Positions 44,396-52,844 of a stretch of 64,000 nt of DNA are shown piece after piece. Below the pieces are notes generated by a model. The model saw only the letters and a list, made by a program, of their open reading frames with translations, was not told where the DNA came from and ran no database searches. The position numbers and the translations under genes were made by a program. Position 1 is the stretch's first letter. Every line of letters starts with the position of its first letter. The stretch lies in IMG/VR virus record IMGVR_UViG_3300036846_001176, positions 1-64,000 of that record; one strand, 5' to 3'. Origin of the DNA: a virus.

Positions 44396-47332
44396 ATGGT
44401 GTTAAAGCGTGACACCAAGCCACTGACCGAGGCCGAGCACCGCCAGCGACAGGAGGCGGCCGAGGCGTCGGCCAAGGCCAGGCACCGCGCGGAAACCGCG
44501 CCGTCGGTGCAGCAGGGCTCGACCGGCACCCCCTCTCGCGCAGCCGTCGGATTATTCCGCCAGGGCCAGTCGCGTCCCGGCGGCGGCCGGGCCGGGGGTG
44601 GCCTGTGGGACACCCGCACCTCCGAGGCGACGCTCGGCTCGGTCAACGCTCGTTTCCGGCTGCACTTTCCGGACGCCTACCGCGGTGAGCCACACGAACT
44701 GGCGCCGCCGGTCAAAGGGCGCCCGCTGGTGGCCGAAGGCCTGGGCGAGCCGATGCCGGGCAAGAAGATCGGCGGCTCGCGCTACCGGGCCGTGGGCGCG
44801 CAGCTCCACCGCGACCTGGTGATCGAGAACCCCGGCACCTTCACCGAGGCGCTCCGCCACCCGAAGATGCGGGAGATCCTGCAGCGCTCGATTGGTGTGG
44901 TGCGTGAGCACCAGGCGGGCACCGTCGAGCGGGGCTACAAGGAGCGCCTGATCCCGCCGACGACGCCGAGGGGGCTGGCGGCGCGGGCCTACAAGCACGC
45001 CGCCCTGATGGCCCTGCACCGGGCGGGCGTCGGCGATTACGACTTCCACATGGATCCGGAGGCCAAGCGGCAGTTCCGCGGGCTCGAGCGGTTCATGCGA
45101 TTTGCGCATAGGCGGGTGTTCGACCGGCTGCACACCGAGGCGCCGGCGGCGACGTACGAGCCCTTCAAGCAGCAATTCGGCCAGCCCTTCCGGTCTCGCA
45201 AGCGGGGACGACTGATGGACGTGCCACGGTATCGCATGAGGCCCAACGAGAGATTTGTGAAGCTGGCCAAGGGCTGGACCAACGCGACAGGGGTGATCCA
45301 CTCCCCCGGGCGCGGCCCGACCGATCAGGGCGACCAGGGTCACCAGCCGATCGACGTCACACGTGAAACATTGGACAGGATTGCTGGCGCATCCCGCAAG
45401 CTGCGGTTCAGCCCCAAACTGCACGTGAAGCACGCCGCCCGCCAGGTCGAGCACCACCTGCTCGGCAAGCGCTGGGACAACACCAAGCACCCTCGTGAGC
45501 ACACCGGGCAGTTCGCTTCCAAGACCGCCGAGCGGGTCGGCGGCTTTGCCGGGGGTGGTGTGGGCGCAGCCGGCGGCACCTATCTCGGCTACCGCCACGG
45601 CGCGGACGCCGGCGCCTGGCTGGGCCGCAAGACCGGCATCGCCTATGGCCGGGCAGCTGACGCCATCCGCGGCAAACGCGGCATTGCCTCGCAGGCCGCC
45701 GAGAGCGCCGAAATGGCGGGCGCCAGGATCGGCCGCCACCTAGGCCACAACCGCGGCATGCTGCTCGGCGCCGCGCTGGTCGGCATCCCGTCGGCGCTGG
45801 CCGGTCGGTATGTCGGGGCCAAGCTCGACCGGCTGCTCAGCCGCCGGCGGGCCAAAAAGGCTGGCAAGCTCGAGCAGTGGCGCCGGCTCAACGAGGGCAT
45901 CTCGGTACGACCAACCTCGCGGAAGCAACTCAAGCACGCCTTCCGCAACGCCCGGAGTGCCAGCGGCAAGATCGGCGCCGCGCATGCGTTCGTTCGCGGC
46001 GAGCTCGGCAAGAGGGCGTCTGCAGCGCAAATAGCTCCACCGATCGCTTTTGCGATGCAGCCGGACCCGGAACTGCGCAAGGTCAGCGGCAGCTTCTCGC
46101 TGTCCGACCCGTTCTCCGAGCCACAGTTTGGCGACTACACCTCGAGCCCGGCCATGATGCTGCGCCGCGCCATGCGCCCGCGCATGCGCCACCGCCGCGC
46201 CACCCTGCGGCTCAACACCCAGCGCGGCCTGCGCCATGCGCTGTCCGGCGGCGTTACCCGTCAGGAGCGCTGGCAGCTCGGTGCCGGTAGCGGCTTCGGC
46301 AAGGGTGAGGCGCTGGACAAGTCGTTTGGCTCGATCGCCGGGTCGGCCATCAAGCTCGGCACAAAAGTTGGTCGCGGACTTGGTCGCGGTGCCGTCCGCG
46401 CCGGCCAGGAAGCCAAGGCGACCTGGAAGGAAGAGGGCATCAAGTCGGCGCTCGCTCCCGCCCACGTGGCGGGCCGGATGGCCGGCGCCGCGGTCGGGGG
46501 CGCGCGCGGAGCCAAGATCGGCGGCGCGGCCGGGCTGGCCTCCGACTACGTGCCGCTTGCCTACACGGCGTACAGTCTTGGTCGCCAAGCCATGAAGCCG
46601 CCGGAGCCAAAGCCGCTCGGCAAGGGCGTCATCGGCGATGCCGCCAACCTTGGTCGGCGGATCTCGAGCCGGGTGTTCGCCCATCCGCGCGTGGTTGCCG
46701 CGGTGGACGAGGCCAGGGCACTCGGCGGCCTTATGCCGAAAACGCATGGCTACCGCTTGGGCCGCACGATGGGCGCCGCGATCGGCGGCGAGCGTGGCGC
46801 CAGGATCGGCGGCCATGTTGGTCGTGCTGCCGGCCTGGCGCCGGTTGCGCTGGTCGGGGGCGGCCTGATCGCCAGCCGCAAGAAGCGCGACGAAGCGATC
46901 AACGAGAAGATCAAGCAGTTCCAGCACGTGGCCGATCCGCTGCTTGGCAAGGCGTTCGGCCCTGCGACGATCGTCCGCGCCGTGCACAAACCGATCGCGG
47001 CGCTTTCGCGTCATATCGTTCGGGGCGCGCGCAAGCATCCCGCGATCGCCGGCTTGGCGGCCGGTGCCGCGGCATTGCCGGCGGCGCATTACCTGCAGCG
47101 CCATCCCGGCGAGCGGACGATGATGGGCGCCGTTGCCGGCGGTCTCCTGGCTGCCCGGCTCTCGCGCGGACGCAGCGCGGCGAAGTTGCTAAGATCAGGG
47201 ATCGGTAAGGTTCGGGCCTCGCGGACGGCTGTCGCCGCGGGTGCAGCGTTGGGAGGAGCGACAGCGGCATCCGCAGGTGTGCTCGGTCGGCATAACCGGT
47301 TCGAGGATCTGCCCAATCCCGCCAACCCTTAG
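44396..47332 (+). CDS. giant head-module protein with glycine zippers, 978 aa
   Basis: Not recognised as a whole. N-terminal TEAEHRQRQEAAEA (shared with 49112-51256), a middle with HPREHTGQFASK (about 365-376, shared pattern with 56663-61456), then at least four Gly-zipper hydrophobic stretches such as GFAGGGVGAAGGTYLGYRHG, AAVGGARGAKIGGAAGLASD and GAAIGGERGARIGGHVGRAA. Strongly basic. Such segments can insert in membranes; an internal (ejected) virion protein is the best guess. Confidence 0.6.
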   Translation: MVLKRDTKPLTEAEHRQRQEAAEASAKARHRAETAPSVQQGSTGTPSRAAVGLFRQGQSRPGGGRAGGGLWDTRTSEATLGSVNARFRLHFPDAYRGEPHELAPPVKGRPLVAEGLGEPMPGKKIGGSRYRAVGAQLHRDLVIENPGTFTEALRHPKMREILQRSIGVVREHQAGTVERGYKERLIPPTTPRGLAARAYKHAALMALHRAGVGDYDFHMDPEAKRQFRGLERFMRFAHRRVFDRLHTEAPAATYEPFKQQFGQPFRSRKRGRLMDVPRYRMRPNERFVKLAKGWTNATGVIHSPGRGPTDQGDQGHQPIDVTRETLDRIAGASRKLRFSPKLHVKHAARQVEHHLLGKRWDNTKHPREHTGQFASKTAERVGGFAGGGVGAAGGTYLGYRHGADAGAWLGRKTGIAYGRAADAIRGKRGIASQAAESAEMAGARIGRHLGHNRGMLLGAALVGIPSALAGRYVGAKLDRLLSRRRAKKAGKLEQWRRLNEGISVRPTSRKQLKHAFRNARSASGKIGAAHAFVRGELGKRASAAQIAPPIAFAMQPDPELRKVSGSFSLSDPFSEPQFGDYTSSPAMMLRRAMRPRMRHRRATLRLNTQRGLRHALSGGVTRQERWQLGAGSGFGKGEALDKSFGSIAGSAIKLGTKVGRGLGRGAVRAGQEAKATWKEEGIKSALAPAHVAGRMAGAAVGGARGAKIGGAAGLASDYVPLAYTAYSLGRQAMKPPEPKPLGKGVIGDAANLGRRISSRVFAHPRVVAAVDEARALGGLMPKTHGYRLGRTMGAAIGGERGARIGGHVGRAAGLAPVALVGGGLIASRKKRDEAINEKIKQFQHVADPLLGKAFGPATIVRAVHKPIAALSRHIVRGARKHPAIAGLAAGAAALPAAHYLQRHPGERTMMGAVAGGLLAARLSRGRSAAKLLRSGIGKVRASRTAVAAGAALGGATAASAGVLGRHNRFEDLPNPANP

Positions 47333-47344
47333 TAGGAGGCTCCT

Positions 47345-47875
47345 ATGGCTACCGCCATGCTTCTCGCTCCGACCGCCAACGCCCCGTACCTGACGCGGCT
47401 CGGCAATACCTACACGGCCGACGAATACGGCGTGATCCGCGACGTGCCGTCAGGCACCGAGGTGACCGATCTGCAGTCGATGGGCTGCTCGCTGGTCCAG
47501 CCAGGTCGCTACCCGATCTTCGCGCTGAGCGGTGCGGACATGACCAAGACCACCGACCAGCAATTCTCCAGCACGCTTGGTCCGGCCAACTGGTATTCGC
47601 TTTCCAAGGTCGTCATCACCGGCGCCACCGGGCCGATCACGTCGGTGGTCGGCGGCATCTACACCCAGCCGGAAAAGGGTGGCGAAGCGGTGGTGGCTGA
47701 TGGCCAGAACTTCGCGTTGGATGGCGCCACCGAGGGCGAGATGGTGGTGGCAACACTGGCACCGATCTGCGCCACGCAGTGCTTCAAGGGGCCGCTCTAC
47801 CTGTCGCTGAGCACGCCGCTGAGCGAGCACGAAACCTGCGACATCTTCGTCTACGGCGACGTGATGGCGCTGTAG
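47345..47875 (+). CDS. putative head decoration-like protein, 176 aa
   Basis: Beta-rich (LGNTYTADEYGVIRDVPSGT; YSLSKVVITGATGPITSVVG; ALDGATEGEMVVATLAPICA). Resembles the small, all-beta head-stabilising or decoration proteins, but no specific family is recognised. TAGGAGGCTCCT precedes the ATG: a strong ribosome site, consistent with high expression. Confidence 0.5.
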   Translation: MATAMLLAPTANAPYLTRLGNTYTADEYGVIRDVPSGTEVTDLQSMGCSLVQPGRYPIFALSGADMTKTTDQQFSSTLGPANWYSLSKVVITGATGPITSVVGGIYTQPEKGGEAVVADGQNFALDGATEGEMVVATLAPICATQCFKGPLYLSLSTPLSEHETCDIFVYGDVMAL

Positions 47876-47914
47876 GCGCCGCAACCAACCGATCGAGCCA
47901 ACAAGGAGATCGCG

Positions 47915-48319
47915 ATGAGTGGAACCCGAACCGGCACGCAGCCGCCTGCCGCACCTCCGCCGCCCGCCACGCCACCCGCTGCCACTCAGCCTGCCGGCCA
48001 GACGCAGGCCCAGGTAGAGGGCGATGCGCGCGAAGCACAGGGCCAGGGCAGTGGCGCACCAACCAACGGCAACGGCGCACCAACCAACGGCTCCGATGCA
48101 ACAGGCAACCTGGAAGAGCGGCTGAACAAAGGCCTCGAGCGCATCACCGCGTTCCTCGACAAGGCCGCGGCGAGCGCCCGCGGCGAAGAGGAAGAGGAAC
48201 CGGCCGAGGCTAAGCTCCGCAGGGAAGCCATGGACCGGCTGGAGAAGGTCATGGCGCACCTGAACGCCGCGTCGATGGAGCTTGGCCAACTCCGCAGCAA
48301 GATCGGCTCGACCCAGTAG
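47915..48319 (+). CDS. coiled-coil protein with disordered N-terminus, 134 aa
   Basis: First 65 residues Pro/Ala/Thr/Gln-rich, then a coiled coil (EERLNKGLERITAFLDKAAA) with an acidic EEEEEP patch. Scaffold-like in composition but short. AAGGAGA precedes the start. Confidence 0.6.
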   Translation: MSGTRTGTQPPAAPPPPATPPAATQPAGQTQAQVEGDAREAQGQGSGAPTNGNGAPTNGSDATGNLEERLNKGLERITAFLDKAAASARGEEEEEPAEAKLRREAMDRLEKVMAHLNAASMELGQLRSKIGSTQ

Positions 48320-48321
48320 CC

Positions 48322-48741
48322 ATGGCCGATCCGCCCAAACCCGCGCCACCAGCACGGGTCGCCGCCACCGCCGGCGATCGGGGCTATGTGCCTGACTTCG
48401 ATCCCGGCAAATCGAGCCTGACCGGCGAGAAGGTCCAGGTTGTCCCGGTGATGCAGCGCCAGGGCGACGTGGCCTCGCCGGCCATGGTCGAGGGCATCAC
48501 GATCCGCCCGGCCAAGGTGATGACCGCCGCCGAGGCGCGCAACACCATGGCGCGCATCATCACCGACATGCTGGTGTGGATCGACGGCTGGCCGCACGAC
48601 CTTCACGGCGAAGAGGCCTATGTGCTGGAGATCTTCCGGGAGATCGCCACGCGGCGGAAACTGCGCACCCAGGCGGGGTTGCACGACCAGGACATCGTGG
48701 CCGACGACATCGACAAAGCGCACTACGAGCCAAAGCCATGA
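48322..48741 (+). CDS. hypothetical protein, 139 aa
   Basis: Not recognised. A disordered start, VQVVPVMQRQGDVASPAMVE, then a helical domain (AARITDMLVWIDGW-like region and EAYVLEIFREIATRRKLRTQ). ATGA overlap with the next small gene. Confidence 0.6.
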   Translation: MADPPKPAPPARVAATAGDRGYVPDFDPGKSSLTGEKVQVVPVMQRQGDVASPAMVEGITIRPAKVMTAAEARNTMARIITDMLVWIDGWPHDLHGEEAYVLEIFREIATRRKLRTQAGLHDQDIVADDIDKAHYEPKP

Positions 48742-48806
48742 ACGTCGTCGTTGTCCTGCTCGGGGTGATCATCGTCATGCTGGTGCGCTATCACGTCGCC
48801 TGGTAG
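48738..48806 (+). CDS. tiny membrane peptide, 22 aa
   Basis: ATGA overlap with the upstream stop. The whole peptide is one Val-rich transmembrane helix (MNVVVVLLGVIIVMLV) with a short basic end. Similar in kind to 26362-26448. Possibly a membrane modulator; unknown. Confidence 0.5.
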   Translation: MNVVVVLLGVIIVMLVRYHVAW

Positions 48807-48810
48807 GCGT

Positions 48811-48951
48811 CTGTTCCACTGGCTACGCCATCTGCTGCACCTCCAGCCGATCGAGGTCGTCACGGAGCGGCGCAACGGTGATCTCTGGATCGGCGCGCGC
48901 TGCGTGATCTGCGGCCGCACCGCGGGCTGGCATCACGCGCGGTTTCGCTGA
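48811..48951 (+). CDS. possible small zinc protein without canonical start, 46 aa
   Basis: The frame encodes LRHLLHLQPIEVVTERRNGD and ARCVICGRTAGWHHARF, a convincing small Cys/His protein, but between the preceding in-frame stop and the coding part there is no ATG, GTG or TTG; CTG at 48811 is the only near-start. Either a CTG start, or a frame disrupted at the junction with 48738-48806. Confidence 0.35.
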   Translation: MFHWLRHLLHLQPIEVVTERRNGDLWIGARCVICGRTAGWHHARFR

Positions 48952-49111
48952 CCGCTGCCGGTCGGGGGATCAATCCCGACCTCCCATGTTGGATTTTCAC
49001 GGGACCGCGCCGGCCGGCCTTTCCTGGTCCGCACTGCCAGGCGGTATCGGCCGACACGAGGCAGTGGTGGAATGTTGCAATCATTAGAGCTTTCCGGCAA
49101 AACTTGACCCA

Positions 49112-51256
49112 ATGCGGCCAGAGAGCCGCTTTTTTTGTGGGGAACCGCCGACGTTGCTTCTTGCCAAGCATACGCCCGGGCAACCTCTCTCAGAAGCTGA
49201 ACACCGCCAGCGGCGCGAGGCCGCGCGCGCGCGATGGGCGGCAGCCGGCAAGACTGCGGCGATCGGCGCGGTCGGCGGCGGCCTCATCGGTGGCTTCCGC
49301 GGCGCTATCCTGAGTGGTGGCAGCGAACGCGCAGCGTCCCTCGCAGCGAGCGCCGAAGGCCTGCGCCAAGCCTATGTCGCGCGCGCTGCCGAGGAAGCCA
49401 GGCGCCGCGACAAGCGCGATGTCGTCCAGCGCTTTTACGAACGCCAGATGCGCCAGACGCCGGAAGCCGAGGCGCAGACCACGCTGGCCGAGGCGATCGA
49501 AAGCCTGCGCAACCCCTATGCCCGCGCCCAGCGACCGGCGCGGCGCCCGGTACGCGAGCCGCCGATCGTCGGCAACACCACCAACCACCTGGTCTATACG
49601 CGCCTGGTCTGGAAGGCCGAGCGCAATCTGAAGCTCGCCCGCAACAAGATCGAGGCTCTGGTGCGGGCCAACATGGCCGCCGGCGACGACCGCGAGGCGG
49701 CCGAAGCGGAACCGACCGTGCGCAGACTGCGCGTCGAACTCGCCTCGACCGAACGCGAACTCAAAGACCTCAAGCGGCTGCGGGATCGGGCCGCCACCAT
49801 CCAGTCGCGTGCCGAGCACACCCGTACGCCGACCAGGCGGCGCGGCAAGGAGATCGCCGAGCCGAAGACCCAGCGGGTGAAGGCGAACGTGGTGCGCCAG
49901 ACCCGGGGTGGCGAAAAGGAGGAGATCGAGGCCGGCCGCGGCCGCACGGAACGCGCGGATCTACGGGCCGAACTGGAGCGCCGGCTTGCCCAGCACGACA
50001 TCAAAACCGAGCGCTTCAAGGCAGCCGCCGAGCGGCGCACCATCACCGAGACCGCCGAGGCGGTACGGCAGAACCTGCTGTCCGGCCATTACCACTCGCA
50101 GATCCTGCGCCGGGCCGGCCGGGGCGCGCTGATCGGTGCCGTCGCCGGCCTGACCACCGCCGGGGTGGCCCTGCTCGCGCATCACGTGGCGACCGCCGGG
50201 CGTCGCCGGGCCACCGCTGTGCATAACCCTGTGGGTCCCGTGCATAAAACCGGGGACCTCCCGCATAATCCGGGCATGTCGCTTTTTGCTCCCTCATTTG
50301 AGGGGCCGAAAAGTGACATGCTCGCCAAGGCCGAGCCGCCGCGCGACACGCCGGAAGGCCAGATGGGCCCCGATCTGGCGGGCGTCTATCGCCGCTGGAT
50401 CGACCGTCTGCTCGGCCATGGCGATGACCCGGTCAATATCGGCGACGGCCTGGTCGAGGCGCTCGGCCCGGGCATCACCGAGGCCTTTGCCCAGGGCCTG
50501 ATCACCCCGCCGATCACCGGGCCCGAGCATCCGGACTATCGCATCGATGTCGACTTCGACCTGCTGAACCCGGCGCAGTTGCGCCACATCGCCGAATACA
50601 GCCTCGACCGCATCGTCGAGTTGACCGACGCCCAGCGCGAGACCATCCGCGACGCGCTGCGCGAGCAGAGCGTGCTGCAGGGTATCGGCCCCAAGGACGT
50701 CGCCCGCACCATCAAGGAAGCGATCGGCCTGACCACCTACCAGCGTGGCGTGGTCGCGTCCTTCCGCCGGCAGCTCGAGCAGCTCGATCCGCGCGCGCTG
50801 GAGCGCCAGCTCCGCGACAAGCGCTACGACCGCACGCTGTCGGCGGCGATCGCGGCCAACACGCCGCTCAGCGCCGAGCAGATCGACACCATGGTCGATG
50901 CCTACCATCGCAAGATGCTGGCGCTGCGGTCGCAGACCATCGCCCGCACCGAGGCGCTGCGTGCCACCTCCTACGGCGGCCTGGCGCGCGCGCAGGAGGT
51001 GCTCGACCGGCATCCCGAGCTCGAGGTGACCAAGAAGTGGCTGGCCACCGAGGATAACCGCACGCGGCCCACCCACCGCGACCTCGATGGTCGCGAGGTC
51101 GACGGCATGCTCGGGCATTTCGTGACCAGCGCCGGCCATCCGATCCGCTGGCCGCTCGATGAGACCGCGCCGGCCGACGAGGTCATCAATTGCCGCTGCA
51201 CCCTTCGCTACATCTTCAAGCCGAAGCGGGGCCAGCAACTGGCCGTCAACGCTTAA
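49112..51256 (+). CDS. Mu F-like minor head protein with long N-terminal extension, 714 aa
   Basis: The C-terminal 300 residues are the phage Mu F-like head-morphogenesis domain: IARTEALRATSYGGLARAQE, KKWLATEDNRTRPTHRDLDG and VINCRCTLRYIF. The N-terminal 400 residues start with SEAEHRQRREAARARW (like 44396-47332), contain a Gly zipper (AAIGAVGGGLIGGFRGAILS), long charged coiled coils and a second zipper (GRGALIGAVAGLTTAGVALL). So the usual 250-400 aa protein has been extended by an ejection-protein-like part. No good Shine-Dalgarno before the start. Confidence 0.8.
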   Translation: MRPESRFFCGEPPTLLLAKHTPGQPLSEAEHRQRREAARARWAAAGKTAAIGAVGGGLIGGFRGAILSGGSERAASLAASAEGLRQAYVARAAEEARRRDKRDVVQRFYERQMRQTPEAEAQTTLAEAIESLRNPYARAQRPARRPVREPPIVGNTTNHLVYTRLVWKAERNLKLARNKIEALVRANMAAGDDREAAEAEPTVRRLRVELASTERELKDLKRLRDRAATIQSRAEHTRTPTRRRGKEIAEPKTQRVKANVVRQTRGGEKEEIEAGRGRTERADLRAELERRLAQHDIKTERFKAAAERRTITETAEAVRQNLLSGHYHSQILRRAGRGALIGAVAGLTTAGVALLAHHVATAGRRRATAVHNPVGPVHKTGDLPHNPGMSLFAPSFEGPKSDMLAKAEPPRDTPEGQMGPDLAGVYRRWIDRLLGHGDDPVNIGDGLVEALGPGITEAFAQGLITPPITGPEHPDYRIDVDFDLLNPAQLRHIAEYSLDRIVELTDAQRETIRDALREQSVLQGIGPKDVARTIKEAIGLTTYQRGVVASFRRQLEQLDPRALERQLRDKRYDRTLSAAIAANTPLSAEQIDTMVDAYHRKMLALRSQTIARTEALRATSYGGLARAQEVLDRHPELEVTKKWLATEDNRTRPTHRDLDGREVDGMLGHFVTSAGHPIRWPLDETAPADEVINCRCTLRYIFKPKRGQQLAVNA

Positions 51257-51269
51257 TCAGGAGAGAGCC

Positions 51270-52838
51270 ATGGCAGTCGATCCCGCCCAGATCCAGGCCA
51301 CCCTCGATGGCGAACTGGCCAAGTTCGTCGAAGCCGCCGGCAGTCCCGAGCGCCAGGCAGAGGTGCTGATCAAGATCGGCTTCTACCGCCAGGAACTCGC
51401 CAAGCAGGCCGACATGCTGTCGAGCGTCGATGACGATCTCGCCATCGAGGTGGCCGAGCAGTGGTTCGGCGAGGGCGACGAGTTGCTCAAGCGGGCGGTG
51501 TGGAATGCCTCGGCGGGCTCTGAGGAAATCCCGCTGCGCAAGCAGGCGCCGGTGCCGGAGGCCGAGCAGGCGCTCGCCAAGATGGTCGACGAGTGCCAGA
51601 CCGACAACGCCCGCGCGCTGCTGCTGCACAAGATCGGCAGCTACACGCGCGAGATGAACGACATGGTCGATGCGCTGCAGGGCCAGCCCGATGCGCGGGT
51701 CAACGAAGTGGTGACCGCGTGGCTGACCGCCGATCCCGGTGAGACGGCGTTGAAGAAGAACGTGCTCACCGCGGGCATGCCATCGTCCGGCAGGCGCCTC
51801 TACGGCAACGGCGTCGATGGCGATGGCGATCCGGTCAAGGAGACGATCGGCAACGCCTCAAGCCATGTCGGCAATGAGCTCGACGGCAGCGAGAAGGGTT
51901 CCGATCAGGCCATCCGGCGGACAATTCCGCGACGTCCGACCGGTGAGGGAGCGGGGAAGCGGGTTCGTGGCAGCTTCCCCGCACCCAACCAGCGTGACGG
52001 CGAAACGCCGAGCCCTGGCTCGGGTCCGAACGACACCGGCGACGGTGGCGTCAATCCCGAGATCATCCGCCGCAAGGGCACCACGGGCGGCCTTGGCAGC
52101 GTGAAGGGCGCCGATGCCGAGAGCAACGCGACGGTCACGCAGGACAGCACCCATGGCACGAACCAGTGGGGCGGTCAGAGCGGCGGCAAGAACCGCAAGC
52201 GGAGCAACGAGAGCGACCAGGGCGTGCACACCGCGCAGAAGGCCGAGTTCATCGCCGACCTGATGAAGATCGCGCCGGACGAGATGGTCGATGCGATCCT
52301 CGAGCTACCGGAAGATGACCAGGACCTCGCCGCCGGCGTAGCCGCCAACCATGCGGCGGACCTGCTGGCCTGGACGGGCCTAGTGCCTGAGGGTGGGCTT
52401 GCCAAGCGGGCGCTCGATGCCTCCGTCACCGAATGGCTGGAGGAGGATCCCGACCAGATCCAGCTGAAGAAGTGGGTGGCCGAGGCGTTGACCACCGCCG
52501 AGGAAATCCCGCTCGATCTCGGCAAGGCGATCATCGAATGGGAGCCGGCGGGGCCGCAGTTCACGGTGCGGCGCGAGGTCGGCAAGAGCGAGGTCGGGGG
52601 CGGATTGCGGAAGCTCGGTCCCGGCGGCCAGTTGGCACGCACTGCGGCGATCGTAACGGGCGCGCATTTGGGCGCCGGTGCGGCGGTCGGTGCTGCTGTC
52701 GCTGCCGGCCACAAATTCAAGAAGGCGCCGAAGCACACGCTCGCCCATCATCTCGGCTACAGCATGCTGTTCAACCCGGTCGCCTACGGCGGCTATCGAG
52801 CAGGTCGCGCGATCGGTCAGCGCCCGCGGGGGGATTAA
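51270..52838 (+). CDS. head-module protein, 522 aa
   Basis: Not recognised. Two helical repeats (SPERQAEVLIKIGFYRQELA; TDNARALLLHKIGSYTREMN) precede a disordered Gly/Asn/Thr region (about 200-320), then ILELPEDDQDLAAGVAANHA (same words in 61453-63006) and a Gly/Ala zipper near the end (AHLGAGAAVGAAVAAGHKFK) with YRAGRAIG. CAGGAGAGAG precedes the start. Confidence 0.6.
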   Translation: MAVDPAQIQATLDGELAKFVEAAGSPERQAEVLIKIGFYRQELAKQADMLSSVDDDLAIEVAEQWFGEGDELLKRAVWNASAGSEEIPLRKQAPVPEAEQALAKMVDECQTDNARALLLHKIGSYTREMNDMVDALQGQPDARVNEVVTAWLTADPGETALKKNVLTAGMPSSGRRLYGNGVDGDGDPVKETIGNASSHVGNELDGSEKGSDQAIRRTIPRRPTGEGAGKRVRGSFPAPNQRDGETPSPGSGPNDTGDGGVNPEIIRRKGTTGGLGSVKGADAESNATVTQDSTHGTNQWGGQSGGKNRKRSNESDQGVHTAQKAEFIADLMKIAPDEMVDAILELPEDDQDLAAGVAANHAADLLAWTGLVPEGGLAKRALDASVTEWLEEDPDQIQLKKWVAEALTTAEEIPLDLGKAIIEWEPAGPQFTVRREVGKSEVGGGLRKLGPGGQLARTAAIVTGAHLGAGAAVGAAVAAGHKFKKAPKHTLAHHLGYSMLFNPVAYGGYRAGRAIGQRPRGD

Positions 52839-52844
52839 CCCGCC

